Shown: one piece after another, positions 37,797 through 46,442 of the stretch | Numbering within the stretch: the first letter of the stretch is position 1 | How the letters are laid out: every line of letters begins with the position of its first letter | From: Zygosaccharomyces rouxii | Taxonomy: Eukaryota; Ascomycota; Saccharomycetes; Saccharomycetales; Saccharomycetaceae | Length of the DNA: 64,000 bases | Direction of reading: 5' to 3' | Assembly (NCBI RefSeq): GCF_000026365.1 | Contig: NC_012990.1 | Location: forward strand, 372,001 to 436,000 | Made by a program: the position numbers and the translations under genes | Notes under the pieces: model-generated | What the model saw: the letters and a program-made list of their open reading frames with translations, nothing else | The model's database searches: none | Told to the model about the DNA's origin: nothing

Positions 37797-40535
37797 TCAA
37801 TTGCCGTTGAACTGTTGAAGGAATGTAACCTCTTCCTGTGAAAGCTTCAAACCTTGTATCCTCTCAGCATGCTTCATCAAAAATGTGTAGATACTCTGTG
37901 CAAAAGGTGTCGGATCGACGTTGATCGATAGACCCTTGATAATGTTCTTGAGAGTTTCGTTGGAAATGGCTACATGGTCCCCCACGAGATTCACGATATT
38001 CATGAATCCCATGTATGCAGAACTTTTCTCTTCTAGAGAATCCAAGTCCTGTAGAGCATTGCACCATCTATTCCACATAGCATCTGATGCAAAGAGTCCA
38101 TTGGAGAAAACTTCTGGCAAAGTAATAGAGATTCTACCCATTGTAATTGCTAGGTTTTCCAAGACAGCGGCATCTAATATCTGGCCCTGAGTTGTGAACA
38201 GATCTAGCAGTACCCTAGAGAGATCTATGATGTACTCACCCAAATTGATTCTTTCACTGATGAGACCAAGGCACCAGATGGCATTAATCAACGCTGGTAT
38301 ACCGTCAGGGTCGTCATTATGCATAATTTCAGTGCCAATAAATTTTAAGAACTGGGACAAAGTTGCTGCTAAAAGTTGCGGATCGAAGAAATAGACAATA
38401 TCACCCAATAGAGCAAAAGTGGATTGTCTTACTTCATGAAATGGATCTTGAAGGCATTGCAACATTATTTGTAACAAAGTGTTGTCACTACCAGGTGGGA
38501 AGAGAAGTGGTTGGCATTGGGAACCTAAACCTTGTACTAACCCATCGATCATATCAATGGAAGTTATGATAAAATCCTTCTCAGGAGCAACAATTGCCGG
38601 ATTTTGTTGAGAAGTAGCTTCCAATTCCACACAGTTGCACAATATTCTGAAGGCCCTCGCATACACATCTGGAGCCATAGGCATGAACTTTTCACCCAGC
38701 GAGGTGGCCACATATGAAAGACATTCTAATAGCGGCCACAATTCCTTATCGTTGTCTGGTAGTAATGACCACTTATTCACCAGATGCGGCAATAAAACCT
38801 TCATAGCTCTTTCATCTAGCTCCACTTTCTCTGCGAATCGACTTACAGCATCATATAGAATAATCAAATTTTTCTTCTTGTAAAATTCGAAGCATCTGTT
38901 AAAACTGTTGAGCAATTCATCGTAAAGAACCGTTTCCACCAATTCTGCATCACAACTTTCAATGAATACAGCTACACTACTGATGGCTGCTTCTTGTACG
39001 TCCTTCTTCCTATCCATTAATCTACCAATCACCGGTTCCAAAACGGGGATCAAAAATTCTGTATGGTCTTTAAGGATCCATGGCGCAAATCTACTCAAGG
39101 ACCAACATGTAATTTTCCGCACAGGAGCCCACACATCTTTCAACTGATCCACCAAAAATGGGATTAATTGTGGTAGTTGATCATCAAAATATTTCATACC
39201 ACCTTCAGCCATAGCACCTAACGCCAAAACGGTAGCCTCTCTAATGAACCATCTGTCAGAATCCAAATGTTCTTTTAAAAAGGGGAAAGCCACGTACATG
39301 ACATCCCTTGGTAAAATGTTGGTCATGACATCTAAAGTAGAAGCTGCACATTTTCTCAAATTCCACTGAGTATCTACATCTGATTCATCAACCCCACTGT
39401 CATCATCATCATCGTCATCATCACTATCTTCACCATCGCCTCTTTGTTTCTTAACGATACGAGGAGCCGCAGGTTTGATGTCTTCATCTTTGTCTTCCTC
39501 CGATGCATCATCATCGTTCGAGGATTCCAAAACCATTATAGACTCCTCGTTGTAAACCATTTTAGTCAACAAGACCGGTACTATATCAGTGACAAAAGGT
39601 TGTATGATATGTTCGGGAATATTGGGATCTGTACAGAATGAATGGATAAACTCACATGCCTCAATGGAAACCTTTTCCTCCTTGACGGTACTAATTAGAT
39701 GTAACATGAAATGAATCAACCCAGCCAAATTATCCACAAGTTTGTCAGGTCTAAATTTTAATAAGCTGGAAAATGCAATACAAACCTGTACTCTTACATC
39801 ATCATTTTCATCAGTTTGTGCCAATTGGAAAATGCTGTTTAAAAATTCATCAATCCTCAAACTAAAACTTTGAGGCTGTAATGGAATCACAGTGTTTAAA
39901 CATTTAATAGCTTCAGCTCTATTAGTAGCTGTTGTAGAACCATTTGCCGTAATATCTAGAAAGCAAGCTATTAAATTATCAATTGGCTTAATATGACCAC
40001 TCCACTCCAGTTGGAAAAATTGAGCACTATCTTCCATAATTTTGGACAATGTCTTCATACTTGCTTCACTACCATTAGAAGCCAATTCCACTAGATTAGA
40101 AATCATCTGAACACCCATCGGATCATCTCTATGTTGTCTGTAATATGTGGAGAAAAGAGTTGTGATGACAATACCAGTCACATTGGTAACAAGAGAATTA
40201 TTCGAATTGTACAGTCCATGGATAATATTTGCCTTTACGTAGCCAATATCTTGACTTCCCTTTGTCAAATTATCACCATCGAGCATGGTATTTTTAAGAA
40301 GTAAACCTGCAGTAGCTCTATTATTTTGCAACTCCTGAGCTGAAAAATGCGATACCAAGGCTTCACTAGACTCCCCTTCAATCAAAATGTAACAAAGATA
40401 GTTTAAAAATTCTGGTTGGATCTTAAAGCTTTCCAGTGCATCCATGGCCCCTCTACGTTCCTCTTGGTGAGGGGCCATTGAGCTCCTCAGGAGAACCGCT
40501 AACTGTAAAAGCGATTCTAAGTTGGGGGCCCACAT
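37797..40535 (-). CDS. KAP104: Karyopherin beta-2 (transportin)
   Basis: Nuclear import receptor for mRNA-binding proteins with PY-NLS signals (Nab2, Hrp1 in S. cerevisiae). The 912-residue HEAT-repeat solenoid includes PEFLNYLCYILIEGE near the N-terminus, typical karyopherin repeats (FIREATVLALGAMAEGGMKY, then DVWAPVRKITCWSLSRFA), and the acidic loop in repeat 8 (SDDDDDDDDSGVDESDVD, about 370-387) that releases cargo on RanGTP binding. The C-terminus ends LKLSQEEVTFLQQFNG. Length is like S. cerevisiae (918). Corresponds to YBR017C, the last member of the chromosome II track here. Confidence 0.96.
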   Translation of the reverse strand: MWAPNLESLLQLAVLLRSSMAPHQEERRGAMDALESFKIQPEFLNYLCYILIEGESSEALVSHFSAQELQNNRATAGLLLKNTMLDGDNLTKGSQDIGYVKANIIHGLYNSNNSLVTNVTGIVITTLFSTYYRQHRDDPMGVQMISNLVELASNGSEASMKTLSKIMEDSAQFFQLEWSGHIKPIDNLIACFLDITANGSTTATNRAEAIKCLNTVIPLQPQSFSLRIDEFLNSIFQLAQTDENDDVRVQVCIAFSSLLKFRPDKLVDNLAGLIHFMLHLISTVKEEKVSIEACEFIHSFCTDPNIPEHIIQPFVTDIVPVLLTKMVYNEESIMVLESSNDDDASEEDKDEDIKPAAPRIVKKQRGDGEDSDDDDDDDDSGVDESDVDTQWNLRKCAASTLDVMTNILPRDVMYVAFPFLKEHLDSDRWFIREATVLALGAMAEGGMKYFDDQLPQLIPFLVDQLKDVWAPVRKITCWSLSRFAPWILKDHTEFLIPVLEPVIGRLMDRKKDVQEAAISSVAVFIESCDAELVETVLYDELLNSFNRCFEFYKKKNLIILYDAVSRFAEKVELDERAMKVLLPHLVNKWSLLPDNDKELWPLLECLSYVATSLGEKFMPMAPDVYARAFRILCNCVELEATSQQNPAIVAPEKDFIITSIDMIDGLVQGLGSQCQPLLFPPGSDNTLLQIMLQCLQDPFHEVRQSTFALLGDIVYFFDPQLLAATLSQFLKFIGTEIMHNDDPDGIPALINAIWCLGLISERINLGEYIIDLSRVLLDLFTTQGQILDAAVLENLAITMGRISITLPEVFSNGLFASDAMWNRWCNALQDLDSLEEKSSAYMGFMNIVNLVGDHVAISNETLKNIIKGLSINVDPTPFAQSIYTFLMKHAERIQGLKLSQEEVTFLQQFNGN

Positions 40536-40874
40536 GGAAAATCAAACTCTTATATTGTTCTCTTATGCAAACGCTTTGGCCCAATAAAAATAATGAGATA
40601 CTATTATTTCCAAGTTTATGTATAGAATTATGTATCTATGTGATGATAGACCTTCTAGTAACTCGAAGTTTCGGACCTCTGAACATTTTTCACCATATAC
40701 TCAAATACGAACATCGATTATCACCACTACTATATAACAATACTACACTATAATACCGTGCTGTAATATCTAACTGTTATATATACATTCTTAAATTCTA
40801 AACTTCAACTGATATGTAATGCTCAAGTAATAATATGCCGAAAAAAAAAGTAATGCAAGGTAAGATGGGCTCGT
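40536..40874. other. KAP104 upstream / BUD14 downstream region
   Basis: 339-nt spacer between two minus-strand genes. It has TATATATA near 40780 and an A9 run near 40842. No further element recognised. In S. cerevisiae terms this is where the neighbour track switches from chromosome II to chromosome I. Confidence 0.4.
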
Positions 40875-42935
40875 TCACTTGCTGGCATCATCAATCTGCT
40901 TCAGGAGATCATCCATCCTGTGGAAAATAGGATCATAGAGTTGATCGATGATCGGATGGTGTTTTCCTGTAGTTGTACTGATGACACTTGAAGAGTGGAA
41001 GAGTTGTCTCGATACCGAAGACGCGCTATTAACACTTGTAGAAGATCCCGCTCTTTCTGCCTCCATAAAGATTTCTTCCGATGAAGAAGAGGAAGAAGCT
41101 GGGGTTTCCTTATTGCGATTTTGCTGCTGACGGCGATTTTGCTGTTGCTGCCTTGGGTTTTCTTCTATGCTCTTTGTTTTTGGATCTGAATCTCCGTGTA
41201 TTGTCGTGGAACTATCATCTTCCGTATCGACAATTCTAGTCAAATCTTGTATAGCCCTAGATGGTGGTAAGGTACGAGGACTATGGTGGTCTGCTAGTTG
41301 TTGGTGTTGTGGGGAATCGTTAGTCCATTCGGACGAAGACGGTGAAAATTCACCGATTGAAATAGAATCAGAATTAGAAGTTTCTAAATGAGAGTTTTTA
41401 CGTCCAAATGGCAATATAGGAGCTTCAAAAATTTTGTGTAAACCATCTTGTGATTCTTCTTGGGGTTCATCTCTTGTACCTTGGGTCTCTATGAAAGAAT
41501 TTCTATTTTCATTAATTTCCTTAGCAATATCTTCATTTGATCCTGTTTTCCCCGTTTGAACTTCGGTATGTCGTGGCGGCGGTGTTAATGCTGGTTGTGG
41601 CGGTGAAGGCTGCCGCCTTTTTTCAATGTTCAATGGAACCATAGATGCCGTGTTAAAAGACGCATCACTATTAGCTTCACTCATGTCATCATCAAGATCA
41701 ACATTTCCATCATTGTCTTCCCCAATTCTACCCATCCTAAGCTTTGATTCTGAAAATTCATCGTACTGTGTGGGCTCATCATTCTCGTAATCGCTTTCAT
41801 CATCTGAATCTTGGATATATCGATCTGCATAACTGACCACATCATTGAAACTCACTGATTTATTACTTTTACCGTATCCCTTTAGAGCTAACCTTGGGTT
41901 GCTGTCGCCATCATTATCATCATCGGAAAGCTTGTTGTTTTCATGTGCAGTAGTATCATCATCATCATCATCGTCGTCTGTTGAATGCTCATCGGTTGTC
42001 GTATATTGTTCTTGTGAAGCCTGTTCCTCAGTATCACTATTCTTCCTCGGCGACATATTTTCATTTTTCCAACAATTTAATCTCGCCAAACGTTCTGGAT
42101 AAGTTTCCAAAATTTCTGCAGGTGCAAAACCAATCTTGCTATCAGTGTATCTCCTTACAAGCCACCAATAAGCATCTTGGTCGTTAAGCAACGTACAAGC
42201 TTCATCCTGTTTCAACTGACAATGTGACGGATCAGGTCCACTGAAAGCATACAGTGCATACAATTTATCAGGATCTAATTCTTGCGGCGGTGGCAACGGT
42301 TGCAATTCATCTTCTTCAAAAAGTTCATCCTCTAATTCCATATTTTCCTCGTCTTCTTCATCATCTTCTAAATGTAAATCATCTTCATCCTCCGACAATG
42401 CCATCAGCAATCCATCGTACATCGATCCCAAGCCACCAGAACTTTCATTTTTAGTTGCTCTTCTTTCTCCTGGTATTTCAGTTTCCATATCTTGTAGCCT
42501 TTTCTCCAAATTTTCTTCAAAATCAGAGTCTGAATAATCGTATTCCTGATCCCTATTATTTGGATCTTCCGACCCGGCATTACTGTTGTTATCATAATTA
42601 TTACTATTACTATTACTATTACTGTTACTGTTATTATCATTACTGTTATCATCATTAGTATTATGGCTGTACTGATTATTTCTATGACTGTCATTCATTT
42701 TCTTAGCGGGCGATCCACCAGTGACCACCACACTACCACTATTACTTTCATCCTCAGGTTCCATTCGTCTATGAGGCTTCACCTTAAGTAAATCTGAATA
42801 ATTTTCTGTTAAATTTGGATCGTTCAAAAGATCAGTATCCGGCTCTTCTAAGGAAAGTTTACCACCAAACTCTGCTGGCAACAGCGATGGAGACACTGAT
42901 CCCTGAAACGCGTTTACTGAGGGACCTTGATTCAT
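40875..42935 (-). CDS. BUD14: SH3-domain cortical protein, Bud14-like
   Basis: Bud14 targets the PP1 phosphatase Glc7 to the bud cortex and, with Kel1/Kel2, restrains the formin Bnr1. The 686-residue product has acidic, Asn/Ser-rich N-terminal sequence, an SH3 domain at about 224-285 (LYALYAFSGPDPSHCQLKQD, then DAYWWLVRR and KIGFAPAEILETYPERLARL), and a disordered acidic C-terminal half. KSVSFNDVV near 355 resembles a PP1-docking RVxF motif. Length matches S. cerevisiae Bud14 (about 708). Order BUD14-ADE1-KIN3-CDC15 is that of S. cerevisiae chromosome I, which supports the call. Asn tracts in the N-terminus come from ATT/AAT repeats. Confidence 0.92.
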   Translation of the reverse strand: MNQGPSVNAFQGSVSPSLLPAEFGGKLSLEEPDTDLLNDPNLTENYSDLLKVKPHRRMEPEDESNSGSVVVTGGSPAKKMNDSHRNNQYSHNTNDDNSNDNNSNSNSNSNSNNYDNNSNAGSEDPNNRDQEYDYSDSDFEENLEKRLQDMETEIPGERRATKNESSGGLGSMYDGLLMALSEDEDDLHLEDDEEDEENMELEDELFEEDELQPLPPPQELDPDKLYALYAFSGPDPSHCQLKQDEACTLLNDQDAYWWLVRRYTDSKIGFAPAEILETYPERLARLNCWKNENMSPRKNSDTEEQASQEQYTTTDEHSTDDDDDDDDTTAHENNKLSDDDNDGDSNPRLALKGYGKSNKSVSFNDVVSYADRYIQDSDDESDYENDEPTQYDEFSESKLRMGRIGEDNDGNVDLDDDMSEANSDASFNTASMVPLNIEKRRQPSPPQPALTPPPRHTEVQTGKTGSNEDIAKEINENRNSFIETQGTRDEPQEESQDGLHKIFEAPILPFGRKNSHLETSNSDSISIGEFSPSSSEWTNDSPQHQQLADHHSPRTLPPSRAIQDLTRIVDTEDDSSTTIHGDSDPKTKSIEENPRQQQQNRRQQQNRNKETPASSSSSSEEIFMEAERAGSSTSVNSASSVSRQLFHSSSVISTTTGKHHPIIDQLYDPIFHRMDDLLKQIDDASK

Positions 42936-43945
42936 CTACAATTCGAATTGGCTTTAACTGATTGTTGACTGACTGATTAATTGATAGAGTATAGTTGCTT
43001 AAATTAGATCAAAACGCGTTCCTTCAATCCCTTGTTTTAAAGAAAAAGATACTAGAAAATTTTTCTCTTCTGTTACAGGACGGTAGTATCTAGGGCTTGA
43101 ATTAAGTAAAACGCTTCGCAGGAGCCCTATCTCTAGATGAGCCGTGATTGATATCTCTTAAGTTCTCTTTTGTCTTGTTTTCTCAGTAGATTAAAAATAA
43201 CCTTGTTTATATCAGTAGATCACAATGGTTCATTATTGAATCGAATCCCACTTTTTCGATTTTTTCTTCACTTCGATATGTTGAGAAAATCTGCAAGAAG
43301 CGAATTGCACGTGATGAGATAAGCTTCTGTGCGGGTAAGCAGGAGTGCTCTACTCTGGAGGGTATCGGAGGGTGAATTAGCTCGAACAAGTGCGATGAAA
43401 TGCATTTTCGTGGTATCCTGTGAGGGCAACTCTTCCTGGTTGTTTTGGTTTGTTCTGTGATTGCCGCTGAGCTTTTCCATCACGAGCTATTTAAGCAAAA
43501 AAAAATAAACCTTTTCCCGTTTGTGTATCATTTGTTTCTCAATTGCTTCCATTTTGAAAGGGAAAATTCGTCTTTTTTTTCCTTAAGCAAGTATTCCGTT
43601 TCCGTACATAACGTGCCCTAACCAAGAAATGCGTACCCTACATTTTGAGCCCTAATATCTCAGTAGGGCTTTATCCTAGAGAAGTCAGATGATTCAGATT
43701 TTCCTCTTGTTTTTCCTTCCCTGCCACATTTGACTCCGATCGAGATGAGATGAGATGAAATTTAACAGGCATTAAGGTTATAATAATTATATTACGCCAT
43801 GCTGCAACGCTCGCCGAGAGTATTAGTTATTCGGAATGATGTCCTTTATAAGTCGAGCTTCTTTTGAGAGACACCTCCGAATCTCCCTATCTAAGCTTAG
43901 TCTATCCTAATAAGGAACCTAATAAGGAACTCAAGGTTTTTGAAG
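42936..43945. promoter_or_regulatory. BUD14/ADE1 divergent region, 1.0 kb
   Basis: Long divergent spacer. Elements seen: ACGCGT at 43014-43019 near BUD14, CACGTG near 43309, TGACTC at 43731-43736 (Bas1-type site, expected for ADE genes), GATGAGATGAGATGA at 43744-43758, and a 12-bp tandem duplication CCTAATAAGGAA at 43906-43929 just before the ADE1 ATG. Frames of 60-71 codons near 43207-43483 are not convincing. Confidence 0.5.
43731..43736 (+). promoter_or_regulatory. TGACTC (Bas1/Gcn4-type) site upstream of ADE1
   Basis: TGACTC is the core recognised by Bas1 (with Bas2/Pho2) at S. cerevisiae ADE genes and also by Gcn4. It lies 210 bp upstream of the ADE1 ATG. A single copy was seen, so support is moderate. 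Confidence 0.5.
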
Positions 43946-44869
43946 ATGGTAGTCAGCGTAGCCAAAACTGAATTGGACGGTATTATCCCACTAGTTGCTA
44001 GAGGTAAAGTCAGAGATATCTACGAAGTAGATCCTGAAACAATTTTATTTGTAGCAACTGATCGTATCTCTGCTTACGATGTGATTATGGAAAACACCGT
44101 TCCTGACAAGGGAGTACTATTAACTAAATTATCAGAATTTTGGTTCCAGTACCTTTCTAAGGATGTCCGCAACCATTTAGTTCCAATTCCTCAGGGTAAA
44201 ACTATTTTTGATTTTTTACCATCTGAACTAAGTCAAGAGAAATACAAATCACAATTAGAAGGTCGTTCCTTACTAGTGCACAAGTTTAAACTAATCCCTC
44301 TCGAGGTCATTGTACGTGGGTACATTACTGGATCAGCATGGAAGGAATATACAAAGACAGGTACAGTTCATTCGTTACCTCAACCTCAAGACCTGCGAGA
44401 ATCACAAGAATTTCCTCGCCCTATCTTCACTCCTTCTACCAAGGCTGAACAAGGTGAACATGATGAAAATATCTCTCCTGAAAAAGCAGCGGAGTTGGTG
44501 GGACAGGATATCGCTGATAGAGTTGAAAAATTGGCGGTTACGCTTTATGGCAAATGCAAAGAGTATGCCAAGACAAAGGGTATTATCATCGCAGACACAA
44601 AATTTGAATTTGGTATTGATGAAAAGACCAATGAAATTATTTTGGTTGATGAAGTCTTGACTCCAGATTCATCTAGATTTTGGAATGGTGCTCATTACAC
44701 TGTAGGCGAAACACAGGAGTCCTACGACAAGCAGTTTTTGAGGAATTGGCTCACCTCGAACAAATTAAACGGTGTGGAAGGTGTTAAGATGCCCGAAGAT
44801 ATTGTGGAACAAACCAGGGCTAAATATATCGAAGCTTACGAAACTTTGACAGGAACTAAGTACAATTAA
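43946..44869 (+). CDS. ADE1: SAICAR synthetase
   Basis: Joins aspartate to CAIR in purine synthesis, ATP-dependent, cytosolic. The 307-residue enzyme is nearly collinear with S. cerevisiae Ade1 (306): ARGKVRDIYEVDPETILFVA, TDRISAYDVIMEN, PLEVIVRGYITGSAWKEY, TKAEQGEHDENIS, ADTKFEFGID and LVDEVLTPDSSRFWNG. The ATG at 43946 is used; the open frame starts two codons earlier with TTG. It is followed by KIN3 on the opposite strand after 81 nt. Confidence 0.98.
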   Translation: MVVSVAKTELDGIIPLVARGKVRDIYEVDPETILFVATDRISAYDVIMENTVPDKGVLLTKLSEFWFQYLSKDVRNHLVPIPQGKTIFDFLPSELSQEKYKSQLEGRSLLVHKFKLIPLEVIVRGYITGSAWKEYTKTGTVHSLPQPQDLRESQEFPRPIFTPSTKAEQGEHDENISPEKAAELVGQDIADRVEKLAVTLYGKCKEYAKTKGIIIADTKFEFGIDEKTNEIILVDEVLTPDSSRFWNGAHYTVGETQESYDKQFLRNWLTSNKLNGVEGVKMPEDIVEQTRAKYIEAYETLTGTKYN

Positions 44870-44950
44870 AGTAAATTATAAAACCGAAGAATTAGAAAAA
44901 CGAAAAGAAGAAAAAACAAACAACAACGTAAAAATTAAATGACCAAAGGA

Positions 44951-46198
44951 TCAGCGGTATCTTGTCCTCCAGTGGTAAGCAGGTTTAGGAACTCTCTTGT
45001 CGTAATACCCGTAAATGGTATCAGGAACTTTGCCAATCTTCTTACCACTTAGTACTTCACGAGCTCTTTCTTCAACAGCCTGCACGAATTGCTCCCTTAA
45101 ATGAGCAGTTTCCCGTTCGTAATCTGTTGCTTGCTTCTCCAAAATCTTCTCAATGTTGGCCAACTCCTTTTCGTAATCTAAGAGATTTCTTTCGAATCTT
45201 TCTAACTGTAGGGATTTTCTGGCGGTCCGGATTTGAATATCTTGCAAAAGTTCAAATGTAGACGGACGTGTCTTTAAATTGGTATCGATCATAGAATGAA
45301 CAATGGCATTTAACCCGTTTGAATAATATTCTGGAATTCTATCGAATTTACCTGACTTTATCCTATTCTGTAATTCCAGATAATTTTTAGCTTGAAATGG
45401 TGGATGTAATGAACACATTTCAAAGACTACGCAGCCAAGCGACCAGATATCACTGAGAGGTGAATATGGCTGGTCCATTAAAACTTCTGGGGACATATAA
45501 TAAGGTGTCCCCACATAAGTCGTTGCAAATTGGATGCTATTACCAAGTGACTTAGCTAAACCAAAATCCCCCAATTTGACTACGACTTGACTGTAATCCA
45601 CATTGTGTATTTCATCCGCTGAAGTGCCACTATCGTCAGCACTTAGAAAGATGTTTCCCGGTTTCAAATCTCTATGGATGACAATATTCTTTCTCTTTAC
45701 AGGAGGTTTCATTCTGTCGTAGATGGTGGTCAATGGAGAGAGCTCATCACCGTAATGACATTTATACAGTGCGGATAAGATTTGCGCTAATATCCCCCAT
45801 ATTATCTTCTCTGGGATATATTTTTTTTCCTGCTTGTAATGCTTAATCATATGGCTCAAGTCACCACTAGAACAAAATTCCATATAAAGATAAAGTATTT
45901 CATGCTGTTCCTCAAAATCCCAATTACAAAATTCGACTATATTTTCATGCTTCAAATGTGATAAAATCGTACACTCTGAAATAAGTTGCTGCCTTTCCTT
46001 ACTGCTCATATGTCCATACTTAATTTCTTTTCTAACCATGAGTTTTTTGGTCGGTACATGCAGGACTTTGCGTACAGCTCCAAAAGATCCCCTACCTATT
46101 TCTTCTAAAACCTGATACTGTGATGATGACGGTGGTGAGGGCGTCCTCATCTGCTTAGGAGACACGAAGTCACCTAATAGATCGCGCCTGTTATACAT
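44951..46198 (-). CDS. KIN3: NIMA-related protein kinase
   Basis: NEK-family Ser/Thr kinase involved in mitosis and the DNA-damage response. The 415-residue product has an N-terminal kinase domain: Gly loop [14 protein letters not shown] from about 32, catalytic [10 protein letters not shown] near 168, [10 protein letters not shown], and [15 protein letters not shown] coiled-coil C-terminal region with [20 protein letters not shown] and repeated Glu/Lys follows, ending [11 protein letters not shown] as in S. cerevisiae. The ATG at 46198 ([11 protein letters not shown]) is the first in frame; the longer open frame starts only with TTG. It is shorter in the kinase insert than S. cerevisiae Kin3 (435). 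Corresponds to YAR018C. Confidence 0.96.
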   Translation of the reverse strand: MYNRRDLLGDFVSPKQMRTPSPPSSSQYQVLEEIGRGSFGAVRKVLHVPTKKLMVRKEIKYGHMSSKERQQLISECTILSHLKHENIVEFCNWDFEEQHEILYLYMEFCSSGDLSHMIKHYKQEKKYIPEKIIWGILAQILSALYKCHYGDELSPLTTIYDRMKPPVKRKNIVIHRDLKPGNIFLSADDSGTSADEIHNVDYSQVVVKLGDFGLAKSLGNSIQFATTYVGTPYYMSPEVLMDQPYSPLSDIWSLGCVVFEMCSLHPPFQAKNYLELQNRIKSGKFDRIPEYYSNGLNAIVHSMIDTNLKTRPSTFELLQDIQIRTARKSLQLERFERNLLDYEKELANIEKILEKQATDYERETAHLREQFVQAVEERAREVLSGKKIGKVPDTIYGYYDKRVPKPAYHWRTRYR

Positions 46199-46442
46199 CT
46201 CAAACTCTGTTCGATCTGTTCTTCTGTGATTCTCGAGAATAACTTGAGAGAGGAAGATAAACGGGGAGATGGAGCAAATGATGTGCAATTGAACAGACTC
46301 TATTGTGCATATTTCATTTTTTCGCTCTTTCGAAGTTATATTTACCTGTTACCGAAACGGGTTATATGTGGAATCATATGCCCCATACTTTAATCACATT
46401 ACCTTTTCGAGTGATATAAAAATAAATGATAGCGGTTCAGTG

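Noticed and set aside
43207..43483. Two minus-strand frames of 60 and 71 codons upstream of ADE1
   Set aside because: Short, mutually overlapping, no family features, and inside a promoter region.
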